Below are positions 55,322-64,000 of a stretch of DNA of 64,000 nt, one piece after another. A program made the translations under genes and the position numbers. The stretch comes from Xylocopilactobacillus apicola (lineage in GTDB: Bacteria; Bacillota; Bacilli; Lactobacillales; Lactobacillaceae): the NCBI RefSeq assembly GCF_033095985.1, contig NZ_AP026802.1, positions 930,001 to 994,000 on the forward strand. The letters are read 5' to 3'. Positions within the stretch are counted from its first letter, which is position 1; each line of letters begins with the position of its first letter. The notes beneath the pieces are model-generated. The model saw only the letters and a list, made by a program, of their open reading frames with translations, did no database searches and was not told the origin of the DNA.

Positions 55322-57751
55322 ATGTATAACCACAGAGTAATTGAGAAAAAATGGCAAAAATATTGGGATAATCATCAAACTTTTAAAGCAGTCGACTTTT
55401 CAGAAAAGCCAAAGTATTATGCTTTAGATATGTTTCCTTATCCTTCTGGACAGGGTCTGCATGTTGGTCATCCTGAGGGTTACATTGCAACAGATATTAT
55501 GAGTCGAATGAAGCGGATGCAGGGATATAACGTTTTACATCCGTTTGGTTGGGATGCTTTTGGTTTGCCAGCAGAACAATACGCTTTAAAAACTGGCAAT
55601 AATCCTGCCGATTTTACTAATAAAAATATTGAAATTTTTAAAAAGCAGGTAAAATCATTAGGACTGTCTTTTGATTGGGACCGAGAAGTTAATACAAGTG
55701 ATCCTAGTTACTATAAATGGACTCAATGGATATTTGAGAAGCTGTATGAAAAAGGTCTAGCATACGAGGACGAAATTATGGTTAATTGGGCGCCAGATTT
55801 TCCTGGTGGCGGAATTGTTGTTGCTAATGAAGAAGTAATTGACGGCAAAACTGAGCGTGGAGGCTATCCAGTCTATCGGGTCCCAATGAAGCAATGGGTT
55901 CTTAAAATAACTGCTTACGCTGAAAGGTTATTAAAAGATCTTGATGATCTTGATTGGCCAGAAGCAATTAAAGAGCAACAACGTAATTGGATTGGCCGTT
56001 CAGAAGGTGCTTCAGTTGATTTTAAAACTGCTGAAGGTAGCCACACAATTGAAGTGTATACGACTCGACCAGATACTTTATTTGGTGCAACTTATATGGT
56101 GTTATCGCCTGAACATGAACTAGTTGATAAGATTACAACAAGTGATCAATTAGATCAAATTAATTCATACAAAAAAATGATTGCTTCTAAATCTGATTTA
56201 GAGCGAACCGATCTTAATAAAGAAAAAACTGGTGTTTTCACAGGAGCTTATGCAATCAATCCGGTGAATCAAGAAAAATTACCAATTTGGATTGCAGATT
56301 ACGTCCTTTCTTCTTATGGAACGGGTGCAATTATGGCGGTTCCTGCACATGATGAGCGGGATTTTGAATTTGCAAAAAAATTTGATTTGCCTATAAAATA
56401 TGTTATTGAAAATCCATCGAAAAAAGTTATTAATGATGAAGCTTATACAGGTGATGGAAAGCATATCAATTCTGGATTTCTTGATGGATTAGATAAGCCA
56501 ACAGCGATTAGGAAGATGATTGATTGGTTAGAAGAACAAAAAGTAGGTCATTCTCAAGTCAACTATCGCTTAAGGGACTGGATTTTTTCACGTCAGCGTT
56601 ATTGGGGTGAACCAATTCCAATTATTCACTGGGAGGATGGCACAATGTCATTAGTTCCAGAAGATGAACTACCTCTTAAACTTCCTCATCTGGATGATTT
56701 AAAACCATCCGGGACTGGAGAGTCACCACTAGCTAACGCAACTGATTGGCTTGAAGTAACCAGATCTGATGGAGTTAAAGGTCGTCGTGAAACAAATACC
56801 ATGCCTCAATGGGCTGGCTCTTCTTGGTACTATCTCCGTTATATGGATCCGCATGATGATAAGCAAATAGTTGCACCTGATATTGTAAAATACTGGCAAA
56901 ATGTTGATCTTTATGTAGGTGGTGCTGAACATGCTGTATTACATCTGCTTTATGCGCGTTTTTGGTACAAGTTTTTATACGACTTAGGGGTTGTTCCAAC
57001 CAAAGAACCTTTTCAAAAATTAGTCAACCAAGGTATGATTCTCGGAAATAATCACGAGAAAATGAGTAAGTCTAAGGGTAATGTTGTTAATCCTGATGAT
57101 ATTATTGAGGAATATGGGGTCGACTCCTTAAGAGTTTATGAAATGTTTATGGGACCACTCGAACAGTCAATTAGTTGGTCGGATGAAGGTTTAGCCGGAA
57201 CAAGAAGATGGTTAGATCGAATTTGGCGGATCTATGTTGATGAAGATAGCGATGAACTTAGTTCAAAAATTACTGATCAAAACACACCAGAGCTAGATTT
57301 TATTTATCATAAAACCATTAAAACGGTGACTGAAGATTACAGTAGAATGCGATTTAATATTGCAATTTCTGCAATGATGGTCTTCATTAATGAAGTACAA
57401 AAGGCCGACCATTTTAATCGCGAAATGGCAACAAATTTCTTGAAATTATTAAATCCAATTGCTCCTCATTTAACAGAAGAACTAAATGAACGATTAGGTA
57501 ATAATGAATCTTTAACATACTCGGAGTGGCCAACTTTTGATGTTAATAAGATTGTTGAGGATACGGTAACAATAGCCGTTCAGGTAAATGGCAAATTGAG
57601 AGGAACTATTGAAGCTTCTGTTGATGAGGATCAAGAACAGTTAAAAGATAAAGCTAAAAATCTGGAAAATGTTCAGAAATTTATTGAGGACCATCAAGTT
57701 GTTAAGACTATTGTAGTTCCTAATAAAATCGTTAATATTGTGGTTAAGTAG
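55322..57751 (+). CDS. leuS: Leucyl-tRNA synthetase
   Basis: An 809-residue class I synthetase. The HIGH-type motif is in [13 protein letters not shown] (~41-53), the editing domain covers ~220-415 ([13 protein letters not shown], then [13 protein letters not shown]), and the KMSKS motif is in [11 protein letters not shown] (~579). The C-terminal anticodon domain follows. AGAGGAAAG precedes the ATG. The 77-base leader is too short for a T-box. Confidence 0.97.
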   Translation: MYNHRVIEKKWQKYWDNHQTFKAVDFSEKPKYYALDMFPYPSGQGLHVGHPEGYIATDIMSRMKRMQGYNVLHPFGWDAFGLPAEQYALKTGNNPADFTNKNIEIFKKQVKSLGLSFDWDREVNTSDPSYYKWTQWIFEKLYEKGLAYEDEIMVNWAPDFPGGGIVVANEEVIDGKTERGGYPVYRVPMKQWVLKITAYAERLLKDLDDLDWPEAIKEQQRNWIGRSEGASVDFKTAEGSHTIEVYTTRPDTLFGATYMVLSPEHELVDKITTSDQLDQINSYKKMIASKSDLERTDLNKEKTGVFTGAYAINPVNQEKLPIWIADYVLSSYGTGAIMAVPAHDERDFEFAKKFDLPIKYVIENPSKKVINDEAYTGDGKHINSGFLDGLDKPTAIRKMIDWLEEQKVGHSQVNYRLRDWIFSRQRYWGEPIPIIHWEDGTMSLVPEDELPLKLPHLDDLKPSGTGESPLANATDWLEVTRSDGVKGRRETNTMPQWAGSSWYYLRYMDPHDDKQIVAPDIVKYWQNVDLYVGGAEHAVLHLLYARFWYKFLYDLGVVPTKEPFQKLVNQGMILGNNHEKMSKSKGNVVNPDDIIEEYGVDSLRVYEMFMGPLEQSISWSDEGLAGTRRWLDRIWRIYVDEDSDELSSKITDQNTPELDFIYHKTIKTVTEDYSRMRFNIAISAMMVFINEVQKADHFNREMATNFLKLLNPIAPHLTEELNERLGNNESLTYSEWPTFDVNKIVEDTVTIAVQVNGKLRGTIEASVDEDQEQLKDKAKNLENVQKFIEDHQVVKTIVVPNKIVNIVVK

Positions 57752-57758
57752 GGAATTC

Positions 57759-59378
57759 TTGGCAAACGATAAAAGCACCAATTCAAAATTTATCAGCGGT
57801 TCATTTTGGATGACATTTGGTAACGTTGCCTCCAATCTCTTAGGGGCACTTTATGTAATTCCCTGGCTTAATTGGTTACGACCAAATGATGCAATCGCTA
57901 ACTCTCTTTTTTCAAAAGGATATCAGTGGTATGCGCTTTTTCTGGTTATCTCACAGGCTGGGATTCCAGGAGCTATTGCAAAACAAGTAGCAAAGTATAA
58001 CGCTTTGGGTGAGTATTCTACCAGCAAAAAGATTTTTAAACATGGAGCCATGTTTATGGTGGCACTGGGGTTTTTGTTTAGTGTGATAATGTTTGTTGTT
58101 GCACCAGTCCTTTCAGCTGGCGATAATCGATTAATTCCGATTTTTCGCTCGCTTTCTGTTGCAATTTTGATAATTCCGGTTATGAGTCTTTTACGAGGAT
58201 TTACTCAAGGTTTCAATGATATGAAACCATCAGCCATCTCTCTACTTATTGAGCAAATTTTCCGCATTATTTTTATCTTAGGATCGACGTATCTAATTAT
58301 TAAGGTTTTTCACCGTTCCTATGTTCTAGCAGTTGTTTTTTCAACGTTTGCAGCTTTTATTGGCGCAGTTTTTTCCCTTTTGTTTCTTTTAAGTACAATT
58401 TTGCTTCATAAAAAAAAATATCATTTAAACGTTAATGAAAGGAATTCCAGGCTTTCAACTACAGATTTATTTCTTGAGATTATTAAGCAATCAGTCCCGT
58501 ACATTTTCACTGATTCTTCAATCACTTTGTTTTTCTTAATTGATCAGTACACTTTTAATCGAGCGATGCTTTTGGTTAAACATTATTCCAAGGATCAATT
58601 GGACTTCTTCTACGCATTATTTGCTGCAAATGCCAATAAATTAACGACGATTGTCTTGTCGCTAGCAGTTGCGATGGCAGTGAGTTTAACTCCGCTTTTA
58701 TCATCAATGATTACAAAAAAAGAAGTAGGAAAAATTAGAGTTCAGATCAGGAAAATTCTTGAAGTATTTAATTTCATCATATTTCCGGCTTCATTAGGTG
58801 TTATGGCTGTTGCAGCACCGCTTTACACTATTTTTTATCGCTATGATCGATTAGGAATTTTAATTCTCCAAATTTCAGCAGTTGTTTGTATTGTTGAAGC
58901 TATGTTTATGGTATTATCTGCGATTTTTCAGGCTTCATACTTTAATTCAGTTGCAATTAAATATTTATTGTTTGGGATTGGATTAAAACTTTTATTTCAG
59001 TTCCCTTGCGTTTATTTTATGCGGGAAAAAGGAGCTATTTTTGCCACGGGACTGGCGCTTTTAATTACGTGTCTGTTAATGTTTAGGGAATTGGTTCATA
59101 CATTTTCTTTAAAACTTAATTATTTTATGCGCCGTTCATTTGCCCTTTTATTGCTTTCGATGGTCATGGCCTTGGTCACTAATTTTGCGGTTAAACTTAT
59201 GTATCATTTTGTAGATCCAAGAGATCGTTTTTTGGCGGTAATTATTTTAATTGTTGCCATCATTTTGGGCGTTATAATTTATGGCTTCCTTGTTTTAAAG
59301 ACAGGCCTGGCCAATTATGTTTTTGGGAAAAAGGCTCTTCAAAAGATCAAAAAAATGATTTTTCGTTCGGGCAATTGA
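57759..59378 (+). CDS. Lipid II flippase-like MOP-family membrane protein
   Basis: A ~539-residue membrane protein with about fourteen hydrophobic segments and the opening FISGSFWMTFGNVASNLLGA, typical of the polysaccharide biosynthesis/SpoVB-YtgP group. SLLRGFTQGFNDMKPSA is the conserved loop. B. subtilis YtgP (Amj-independent MurJ) flips lipid II; this is the likely role. TAGGGA overlapping the leuS stop is the ribosome site for the TTG 57759, so an upstream GTG start is rejected. It is coupled to leuS. Confidence 0.88.
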   Translation: MANDKSTNSKFISGSFWMTFGNVASNLLGALYVIPWLNWLRPNDAIANSLFSKGYQWYALFLVISQAGIPGAIAKQVAKYNALGEYSTSKKIFKHGAMFMVALGFLFSVIMFVVAPVLSAGDNRLIPIFRSLSVAILIIPVMSLLRGFTQGFNDMKPSAISLLIEQIFRIIFILGSTYLIIKVFHRSYVLAVVFSTFAAFIGAVFSLLFLLSTILLHKKKYHLNVNERNSRLSTTDLFLEIIKQSVPYIFTDSSITLFFLIDQYTFNRAMLLVKHYSKDQLDFFYALFAANANKLTTIVLSLAVAMAVSLTPLLSSMITKKEVGKIRVQIRKILEVFNFIIFPASLGVMAVAAPLYTIFYRYDRLGILILQISAVVCIVEAMFMVLSAIFQASYFNSVAIKYLLFGIGLKLLFQFPCVYFMREKGAIFATGLALLITCLLMFRELVHTFSLKLNYFMRRSFALLLLSMVMALVTNFAVKLMYHFVDPRDRFLAVIILIVAIILGVIIYGFLVLKTGLANYVFGKKALQKIKKMIFRSGN

Positions 59379-59475
59379 GGCTTAGTATTGAATGAACTGG
59401 CATAGAGTGCTATATTATTTAACGGTAAACGATAATGGTAGACATTTATAGAATTTAACTAAAGGAGTTTTGAAT

Positions 59476-60195
59476 ATGTCAGGACATTCAAAATGGCACA
59501 ATATTCAAGGTCGTAAAAACGCTCAAGACGCAAAGAGAGGAAAGATTTTTCAAAAAATATCGAAAGAACTTTATGTTGCGGCAAAGGCTGGAGGACCTGA
59601 TCCGTCAGGTAATCCTAATTTACGATTGGTTATGGAGAAAGCTAAACAAGCTAACATGCCAAAAGACAATATTAAACGGGCAATTGATAAAGCATCAGGA
59701 GTTGGCGGTGCAAATTATGAGGAAATTGTCTATGAAGGATACGGTCCCGGCGGAGTTGCTGTTTTGGTTTATGCTTTAACCGATAACAAAAATCGAACTG
59801 CAACCGAAGTTAGAATGGCATTTAATCGTAACGGCGGAACAATGGGGGAAACTGGTTCAGTATCTTACATGTTTTCTCGTAAGGGTGAAATTATTATCCC
59901 TAAAGAAGACCAAGATCTCGACGAAGATCAATTGACACTAGATGCTTTAGACGCTGGCGCGGATGATATCGTTAATGAAGATGATTATTATACGATTTAT
60001 ACTGATCCCAAATCTCTTAATGAGGTTAAAGAGAGTTTAGAGAAGTCTGGATACGTTCTTTCAAGTGCAGAAGTAAGCATGATTCCTAACGTTACAACTA
60101 AAGTGCCAGAAGACAAAGAAGAAAAATTTGAACACATGCTGGATGCACTTGATGATAGTGATGATGTTTCAGATGTTTATACTGCGGCAGAATAA
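59476..60195 (+). CDS. YebC/PmpR-family protein
   Basis: A 239-residue YebC-type protein. It begins [20 protein letters not shown], the canonical N-terminus, followed by the conserved [10 protein letters not shown] and [13 protein letters not shown] segments. Described roles include DNA-binding regulation and, for YebC2-like members, relief of ribosome stalling at proline-rich motifs. AAAGGAG lies ~10 bases before ATG 59476, and the two extra codons from TTG 59470 are not needed. Confidence 0.93.
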   Translation: MSGHSKWHNIQGRKNAQDAKRGKIFQKISKELYVAAKAGGPDPSGNPNLRLVMEKAKQANMPKDNIKRAIDKASGVGGANYEEIVYEGYGPGGVAVLVYALTDNKNRTATEVRMAFNRNGGTMGETGSVSYMFSRKGEIIIPKEDQDLDEDQLTLDALDAGADDIVNEDDYYTIYTDPKSLNEVKESLEKSGYVLSSAEVSMIPNVTTKVPEDKEEKFEHMLDALDDSDDVSDVYTAAE

Positions 60196-60206
60196 TTATT
60201 TTTGAT

Positions 60207-60233
60207 AGCCTTTGAAAAAGGGCTTTTTTTTTT
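60207..60233 (+). terminator. Terminator after the YebC-family gene
   Basis: AGCCTTT-GAAA-AAGGGCT (one wobble pair) followed by nine T. Confidence 0.9.
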
Positions 60234-60390
60234 GCAACAAATGAGGTAATTTTCAATTTTTTTCTGAATTTTTATTTGATAAATTTCAAATGTGATTTTG
60301 TAGGCAAATTAAAGATCTTGATTTATCAAGGATTTCAGCGTTTTTTTAAAAAACAAATTGAATTTTTTTGAAAAAAATTTTTGAATATCA

Positions 60391-60419
60391 TTGTTTATTG
60401 ATTCATAAATTGATACAAT
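60391..60419 (+). promoter_or_regulatory. Promoter for the ketopantoate-reductase-like/EIIC operon
   Basis: TTGTTT (60391-60396), a 17-base spacer and TACAAT (60414-60419), about 48 bases before the ATG at 60468. Confidence 0.7.
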
Positions 60420-60467
60420 AACTTTACTTTTTTTCAGAAAAGAATATCAATAACGGGGGAACAAATT

Positions 60468-61412
60468 ATGAAAATTACAATTCTTGGTGCTGGTGGGATG
60501 GGTAGCCGTTTTGCAATTAAATTGCACAAAAAAGGAAATGATGTCAAATTGATTGATGGTTGGCAGATAAACGTAGATACAATCAAAAAAAATGGAATAT
60601 TCGCTAATTTTAATGGTGAAGAGCTCTTTGAATATATTCCGATTATATCGCCTGAAGAGATTGAAAAAGATGAACAACAGGCCGATTTAATTATTGTTTT
60701 TACTAAATCATATCAATTGCGAGAGATGCTCCAAGGGGTAAAGCAGATTATTGGCCCTAATACCTATGTCTTGTGCTTGTTAAATGGGATGGGTCATGAA
60801 GAGGTATTAAAGGAGTTTGTACCAAAGCAAAATATTTTGTTAGGTATTACGATGTGGACAGCGATTATGGAGGCTCCTGGTAGAGTTAAATTGTTTGGGA
60901 CGGGGGATGTCGAAATGCAAAACCTTGAACCAGGGTCAGATCACAAAAAATTTGCTGAAGAAGTTGTTGGGGTTTTAAGTGATGCGGGATTGAATGCTCG
61001 TTACAGTGAAAACGTTAAATATTCTATTTATCGCAAAGCTGCGTTAAATGGGACCTTAAATAGTTTATGTACGATCTTAGAATGCAATATCGGTCAATTA
61101 GGAAAAACTAAGGAGGCAGAAACTCTTCTTAAAGAGATAATTGCTGAATTTGCGGCTGTCGGGGCAAAAGAGGGAATTAACTTAGACCAAGAAGAAGTTT
61201 ACGAACATATTTACCAAACTTTTTTGGGCGATATTACTGAACATTATCCTTCGATGTATCAAGATTTGATCAAGAATCATCGGCCAACTGAAATTGATTT
61301 CATTAATGGTGCAATTTCTAGTAAAGGAACAAAATATGGGGTGCCAACGCCTTATTGCACTCTATTAACTCAATTAATCCATGCAAAGGAACAAATAATA
61401 AATGTAAGTTAG
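60468..61412 (+). CDS. 2-dehydropantoate 2-reductase (ketopantoate reductase) family protein
   Basis: A 314-residue NADPH-dependent reductase of the PanE/ApbA type. The Rossmann motif is ITILGAGGMGSRFAIKL (~3-19). The C-terminal helical domain contains the conserved YRKAALNGTLNSLCTI (~187) with catalytic Lys and Asn. It usually makes pantoate for CoA, but many lactobacilli carry paralogues that reduce other 2-oxo acids. Here it is followed after nine bases by a PTS_EIIC_2 membrane protein and not by panB/panC. GGGGGA precedes the ATG. Confidence 0.88.
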   Translation: MKITILGAGGMGSRFAIKLHKKGNDVKLIDGWQINVDTIKKNGIFANFNGEELFEYIPIISPEEIEKDEQQADLIIVFTKSYQLREMLQGVKQIIGPNTYVLCLLNGMGHEEVLKEFVPKQNILLGITMWTAIMEAPGRVKLFGTGDVEMQNLEPGSDHKKFAEEVVGVLSDAGLNARYSENVKYSIYRKAALNGTLNSLCTILECNIGQLGKTKEAETLLKEIIAEFAAVGAKEGINLDQEEVYEHIYQTFLGDITEHYPSMYQDLIKNHRPTEIDFINGAISSKGTKYGVPTPYCTLLTQLIHAKEQIINVS

Positions 61413-61421
61413 GGGAAAAAT

Positions 61422-62510
61422 ATGACAAATGAAGCAACGCAAGAAAAAATAACTGCCAGTAGTTTTATGAATAATATCTTAGCAGGAACTGCAACAGGAA
61501 TTATTGTTGGATTACTGCCAAATGCGGTATTATCGGGAATTTTGAAATTATTTGGACCAAACCCAATTGCCGTTCAATTGACCAGAGTTTTACTCACTTT
61601 TCAATTTACGACACCGTTGTTGATAGGTGCATTAATCGCTTTGGCTTTTAATTTTACCAAAGTTGATATCGCTATTGTAGCAGGTGCTGCCTACGTTGGT
61701 TCTGGAGTAACTCAGTTTAATCCCAAGATTTTAAATCCTGTGACAAAAGCTGCAGGGATGTTTGTTTCTAACGGGACTGGAGATTTAATTAATACGATGT
61801 TAACGGCCGCGATTGCGGTGGGCTTGACCTTATTGGTAGGGGATAAATTTGGTTCAGTCAAAATCGTTGCAGGTCCAATTTTAATTGGGGGTGGTGCAAG
61901 TTGGATTGGGCTTATTATCTTACCTTATGTTGCTAAAATTACAGTTTGGATTGGTGATGTAATCAATTCATTTACAAAGTTACAGCCAGTTTTAATGAGT
62001 ATATTAATCGCTTGTATGTTTGCTGTAATTCTTATCACTCCCATATCGACCGTGGCAATCGGAATGGCAATTCAATTAAATGGTTTATCCGCTGGAGCTG
62101 CGGCAATGGGTGTTGCAGCAACTACAATTGTTCTGGTGGTTCATTCGTGGAAAGTCAATAAATCAGGGATGACTTTGGCAATTGCTCTAGGAGCTATGAA
62201 AATGATGATTCCTAATTTGTTCCGTCATCCGATTATTCTTTTACCAATTTTAACCACAACAATTATTTCAGCAATCCCAGTTGCAATTTTTGGGGTCTCG
62301 GGAACGCCTGCTTCAGCTGGTTTTGGTTTAGTTGGAATGGTCGGGCCCTTAGCATCACTTGATGCAGGTAAAGCCAGTCTTAATATTGTTGTCGCTTTGA
62401 TTGTGTGGTTTGTAATTCCAATTGCATTGGCTCTAATTTCTCGTTTTATTTATCAGAATATGCTACACATTTATGACGAAAAAGTAGTCTTTGCATATCT
62501 AGGTGAATAA
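61422..62510 (+). CDS. PTS_EIIC_2-family membrane protein without EIIA/EIIB
   Basis: A 362-residue integral membrane protein of the PTS_EIIC_2 group with about ten hydrophobic segments and conserved ILAGTATGIIVGLLPNAVL near the start, TPISTVAIGMAIQLNG in the middle and FGVSGTPASAGFGLVGMVG near the end. It carries no phosphorylation domain, and no EIIA or EIIB is nearby. Transport substrate is unknown. Operon partnership with a ketopantoate-reductase-like enzyme suggests a 2-oxo acid or pantoate-like substrate; that is inference. AGGGGAAA precedes the ATG. Confidence 0.85.
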   Translation: MTNEATQEKITASSFMNNILAGTATGIIVGLLPNAVLSGILKLFGPNPIAVQLTRVLLTFQFTTPLLIGALIALAFNFTKVDIAIVAGAAYVGSGVTQFNPKILNPVTKAAGMFVSNGTGDLINTMLTAAIAVGLTLLVGDKFGSVKIVAGPILIGGGASWIGLIILPYVAKITVWIGDVINSFTKLQPVLMSILIACMFAVILITPISTVAIGMAIQLNGLSAGAAAMGVAATTIVLVVHSWKVNKSGMTLAIALGAMKMMIPNLFRHPIILLPILTTTIISAIPVAIFGVSGTPASAGFGLVGMVGPLASLDAGKASLNIVVALIVWFVIPIALALISRFIYQNMLHIYDEKVVFAYLGE

Positions 62511-62526
62511 AATCTATATGTGATAT

Positions 62527-62552
62527 AGTGTTCTTAAAAGAGCACTTTTTTT
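62527..62552 (+). terminator. Terminator after the PTS_EIIC_2 gene
   Basis: AGTGTTCT-TAAA-AGAGCACT, an 8-bp stem with one wobble pair, followed by seven T. Confidence 0.88.
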
Positions 62553-62595
62553 GTGCTATAAATCGTTATTGTTAATGAAAATGAAGGTATACTTA

Positions 62596-63846
62596 ATGAA
62601 ATCAAAAAAAATTTTAAATCAGACGTTAAATAACGAATCGTATTTACAAAGTGCAGCGACATTGATGCTATTCTTTGCTTCGATGGGTGTATGGTGGTCA
62701 TTTTTTCAAGTTTGGCTAACTTCTACGAAAAATGGGTTAGGTTTATCAGGCGCTGAGGTAGGGACCATCTATGGTACTAACTCAATGGTGACACTGATTT
62801 TAATGTTTATTTATGGTGCAATTCAGGATAAATTGGTGACCAAACGTTATTTGTTAATTTTTTGTGCGGTCATAGATACACTAATTGGGCCTTTCTTTGT
62901 TTGGATTTATTCGCCTCTTTTGCATCATAATTTCATTTTAGGAATAATAACAGGGTCCTTTGTACTTTCAGCAGGTTTTTTGTCTGCATCGGGGGTTTTT
63001 GAGGCAGTTTCAGAAAAATTAAGTCGTCGTTTTAACTTTGAATATGGTTACGCTCGGGCAGGGGGATCTCTTGGCTATGCTTCAGTTACCTTACTAGCGG
63101 GTTTTTTATTTCCAATCAATCCACAATTGAATTTTTGGTTTGGATCTTTCTTAGGTTTATTGTTACTCTTGGAGCTCATTTTCTGGCGACCTAACACCAA
63201 GAAAGAAGATACGTCAAAAAAAGAACAAATTCCCAAAGTAAGAGATATGTTTGGGGTATTAAAAATTCGTGATCTTTGGTTGATCATAATTTTTGTGATG
63301 TTTACTACAACGTTTTTTACTGTCTTTGATCAGCAAATGTTTCCGGATTTTTATACGCGTTTATTTGCAACGCCAGAATTAGGTCAGCGGATGTATGGAA
63401 TTTTAAATTCGGTTCAAGTTTTCACAGAAGCTTTGATGATGAGTTTAGTGCCAATTTTGATGAAAAAAATCGGGGTTAGAAATTCATTACTGTTAGGAGT
63501 CGCCTTAATGTTTGTGCGAATTGGTGCTTGCGGATTATTGCATGACCCTTTAGCAATTTCCTTTATAAAAGTTTTTCAGGCAATTGAAGTACCCCTTTTC
63601 TTACTCTCTATTTTCAGATATTTTAACATCCATTTCGATCCGAAACTCTCAGCAACACTTTACATGATCGGGTTTCAAGTAGCTTCCCAAGTAGGTCAAA
63701 TCTTATTGTCAACTCCTTTAGGAACTTTAAGAGATCGAGTTGGTTACAGTGATACTTTTTACGTAATTGCGCTAATTGTTTTAACTGCAGGCATTTACGC
63801 CTTTTTTGTTTTAAAGAAAGATCCCCCAAAAAAAGTCAATGAATAG
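62596..63846 (+). CDS. LacY-type oligosaccharide:H+ symporter (MFS)
   Basis: A 416-residue major facilitator with twelve hydrophobic segments. The LacY-like features are ASMGVWWSFFQVWL in helix 1, YGAIQDKL in the loop between helices 2 and 3, and EYGYARAGGSLGYA in the central part, where LacY has the sugar-binding ARMFGCVGWA. The late segment FVRIGACGLL contains the conserved Arg position. It should import a di- or oligosaccharide with protons. ATG 62596 is preceded by GAAGGT; earlier frames run back into the terminator. A similar gene begins right after it. Confidence 0.87.
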   Translation: MKSKKILNQTLNNESYLQSAATLMLFFASMGVWWSFFQVWLTSTKNGLGLSGAEVGTIYGTNSMVTLILMFIYGAIQDKLVTKRYLLIFCAVIDTLIGPFFVWIYSPLLHHNFILGIITGSFVLSAGFLSASGVFEAVSEKLSRRFNFEYGYARAGGSLGYASVTLLAGFLFPINPQLNFWFGSFLGLLLLLELIFWRPNTKKEDTSKKEQIPKVRDMFGVLKIRDLWLIIIFVMFTTTFFTVFDQQMFPDFYTRLFATPELGQRMYGILNSVQVFTEALMMSLVPILMKKIGVRNSLLLGVALMFVRIGACGLLHDPLAISFIKVFQAIEVPLFLLSIFRYFNIHFDPKLSATLYMIGFQVASQVGQILLSTPLGTLRDRVGYSDTFYVIALIVLTAGIYAFFVLKKDPPKKVNE

Positions 63847-63856
63847 AAAAAACATG

Positions 63857-63868
63857 CTAACCGGTTGA
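63857..63868. promoter_or_regulatory. LacI-type operator, left copy
   Basis: CTAACCGGTTGA overlaps the -35 (TTGACA at 63865-63870). It differs from the perfect palindrome at 63913 by the last two bases. The centres of the two sites are 56 bases apart. Confidence 0.7.
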
Positions 63869-63892
63869 CACCTTTAGAGAAAGCGCTATAAT
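63865..63892 (+). promoter_or_regulatory. Strong promoter for the gene at the right edge
   Basis: TTGACA (63865-63870), a 16-base spacer and TATAAT (63887-63892), both consensus hexamers. Confidence 0.85.
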
Positions 63893-63898
63893 ATTTTG

Positions 63899-63913
63899 TT
63901 GTAAGCGTTATGC
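63899..63913 (+). promoter_or_regulatory. cre-like site for catabolite repression
   Basis: TTGTAAGCGTTATGC matches 13 of 15 positions of the catabolite-responsive element consensus WTGNAARCGNWWNCA, failing at the last two. It lies at about +1 to +15 of the promoter, a usual place for CcpA blocking. Confidence 0.55.
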
Positions 63914-63924
63914 TAACCGGTTAG
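63913..63924. promoter_or_regulatory. LacI-type operator, right copy (perfect palindrome)
   Basis: CTAACCGGTTAG is a perfect 12-bp palindrome with the central CG typical of LacI-family operators. It sits just downstream of the -10. Confidence 0.75.
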
Positions 63925-63956
63925 TATAACTAATAAAAAGATTGAGGATATTGGTA

Positions 63957-64000
63957 ATGAAGTCAAAAAATTCTTTAGCTCAGACTTTAAAAAATCCTTC
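63957..64000 (+). CDS. Start of a second LacY-type symporter-like gene (cut by right edge)
   Basis: Fifteen codons are visible: MKSKNSLAQTLKNPS, closely matching the start of the preceding symporter (MKSKKILNQTLNNES). GAGGAT precedes the ATG. A tandem paralogous sugar transporter is therefore likely, but only its first residues are seen. Confidence 0.65.
   Translation, partial: MKSKNSLAQTLKNP

Overview
The window comes from a low-GC Gram-positive chromosome, most likely a member of the Lactobacillaceae. The evidence is an AT-rich composition with A/T-rich codon use, strong AGGAGG-type ribosome sites, several TTG and GTG starts, and gene orders common in lactobacilli: polA-mutM-coaE-nrdR-dnaB-dnaI-thrS, argS-argR, and yhaO-yhaN-prsA-hit-ecsAB-trmB-ytpR-murC. 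Families typical of the group are also present, including a WxL-like surface protein, DUF3737, DUF915 and YfhO. I cannot name the species. No prophage, rRNA operon or CRISPR array is present.

Layout. 1-5540 holds the end of a LuxR-type response regulator, a glucose-superfamily PTS EIICB gene followed by a PHP hydrolase, then an RpiR-type regulator facing EIIB and EIIA genes and a MupG-like (DUF871) gene. 5575-11209 is a minus-strand three-gene SMC operon of the MksBEF/JetABC type without a JetD nuclease gene. 11385-12740 is an NADH oxidase/peroxidase-type flavoprotein. 12741-16710 is an accessory island: a large lectin/MucBP/BspA-LRR/WxL-like surface protein whose signal-peptide reading frame is separated from the rest by a nine-G tract. 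One G fewer would restore a single 1136-residue protein, so this looks like a slipped-strand phase switch caught in the OFF state. Near-identical 33-bp direct repeats flank the gene.

16711-23270 carries envelope genes: DUF915 hydrolase, DUF3737, YfhO and a class B PBP. 23305-25033 has a small Cys-ended protein, L33, tRNA-Ser, tRNA-Leu, nnrD and tRNA-Gly. 25054-41891 is mainly housekeeping: argS, argR, a class A PBP, SbcCD-like yhaO/yhaN, two tandem prsA foldase genes, a HIT protein, ecsAB, trmB, a thioredoxin, ytpR, murC and a BI-1 membrane protein. 41977-50743 is the DNA replication/repair and thrS block. 50740-60195 contains a membrane protein, metK, a nine-LysM glucosaminidase, leuS, a lipid II flippase-like protein and a YebC protein. 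60468-64000 is a small-molecule uptake region: a ketopantoate-reductase-like enzyme with a PTS_EIIC_2 membrane protein, then a LacY-type sugar symporter and the first codons of a second, similar gene. That second gene lies behind two CTAACCGGTTAG-type operators and a cre-like site.

The parts that most deserve follow-up are the poly-G switch in the surface protein, the JetABC operon without JetD and with an apparent ATC start for its kleisin gene, and the operator-controlled tandem transporter at the right edge.
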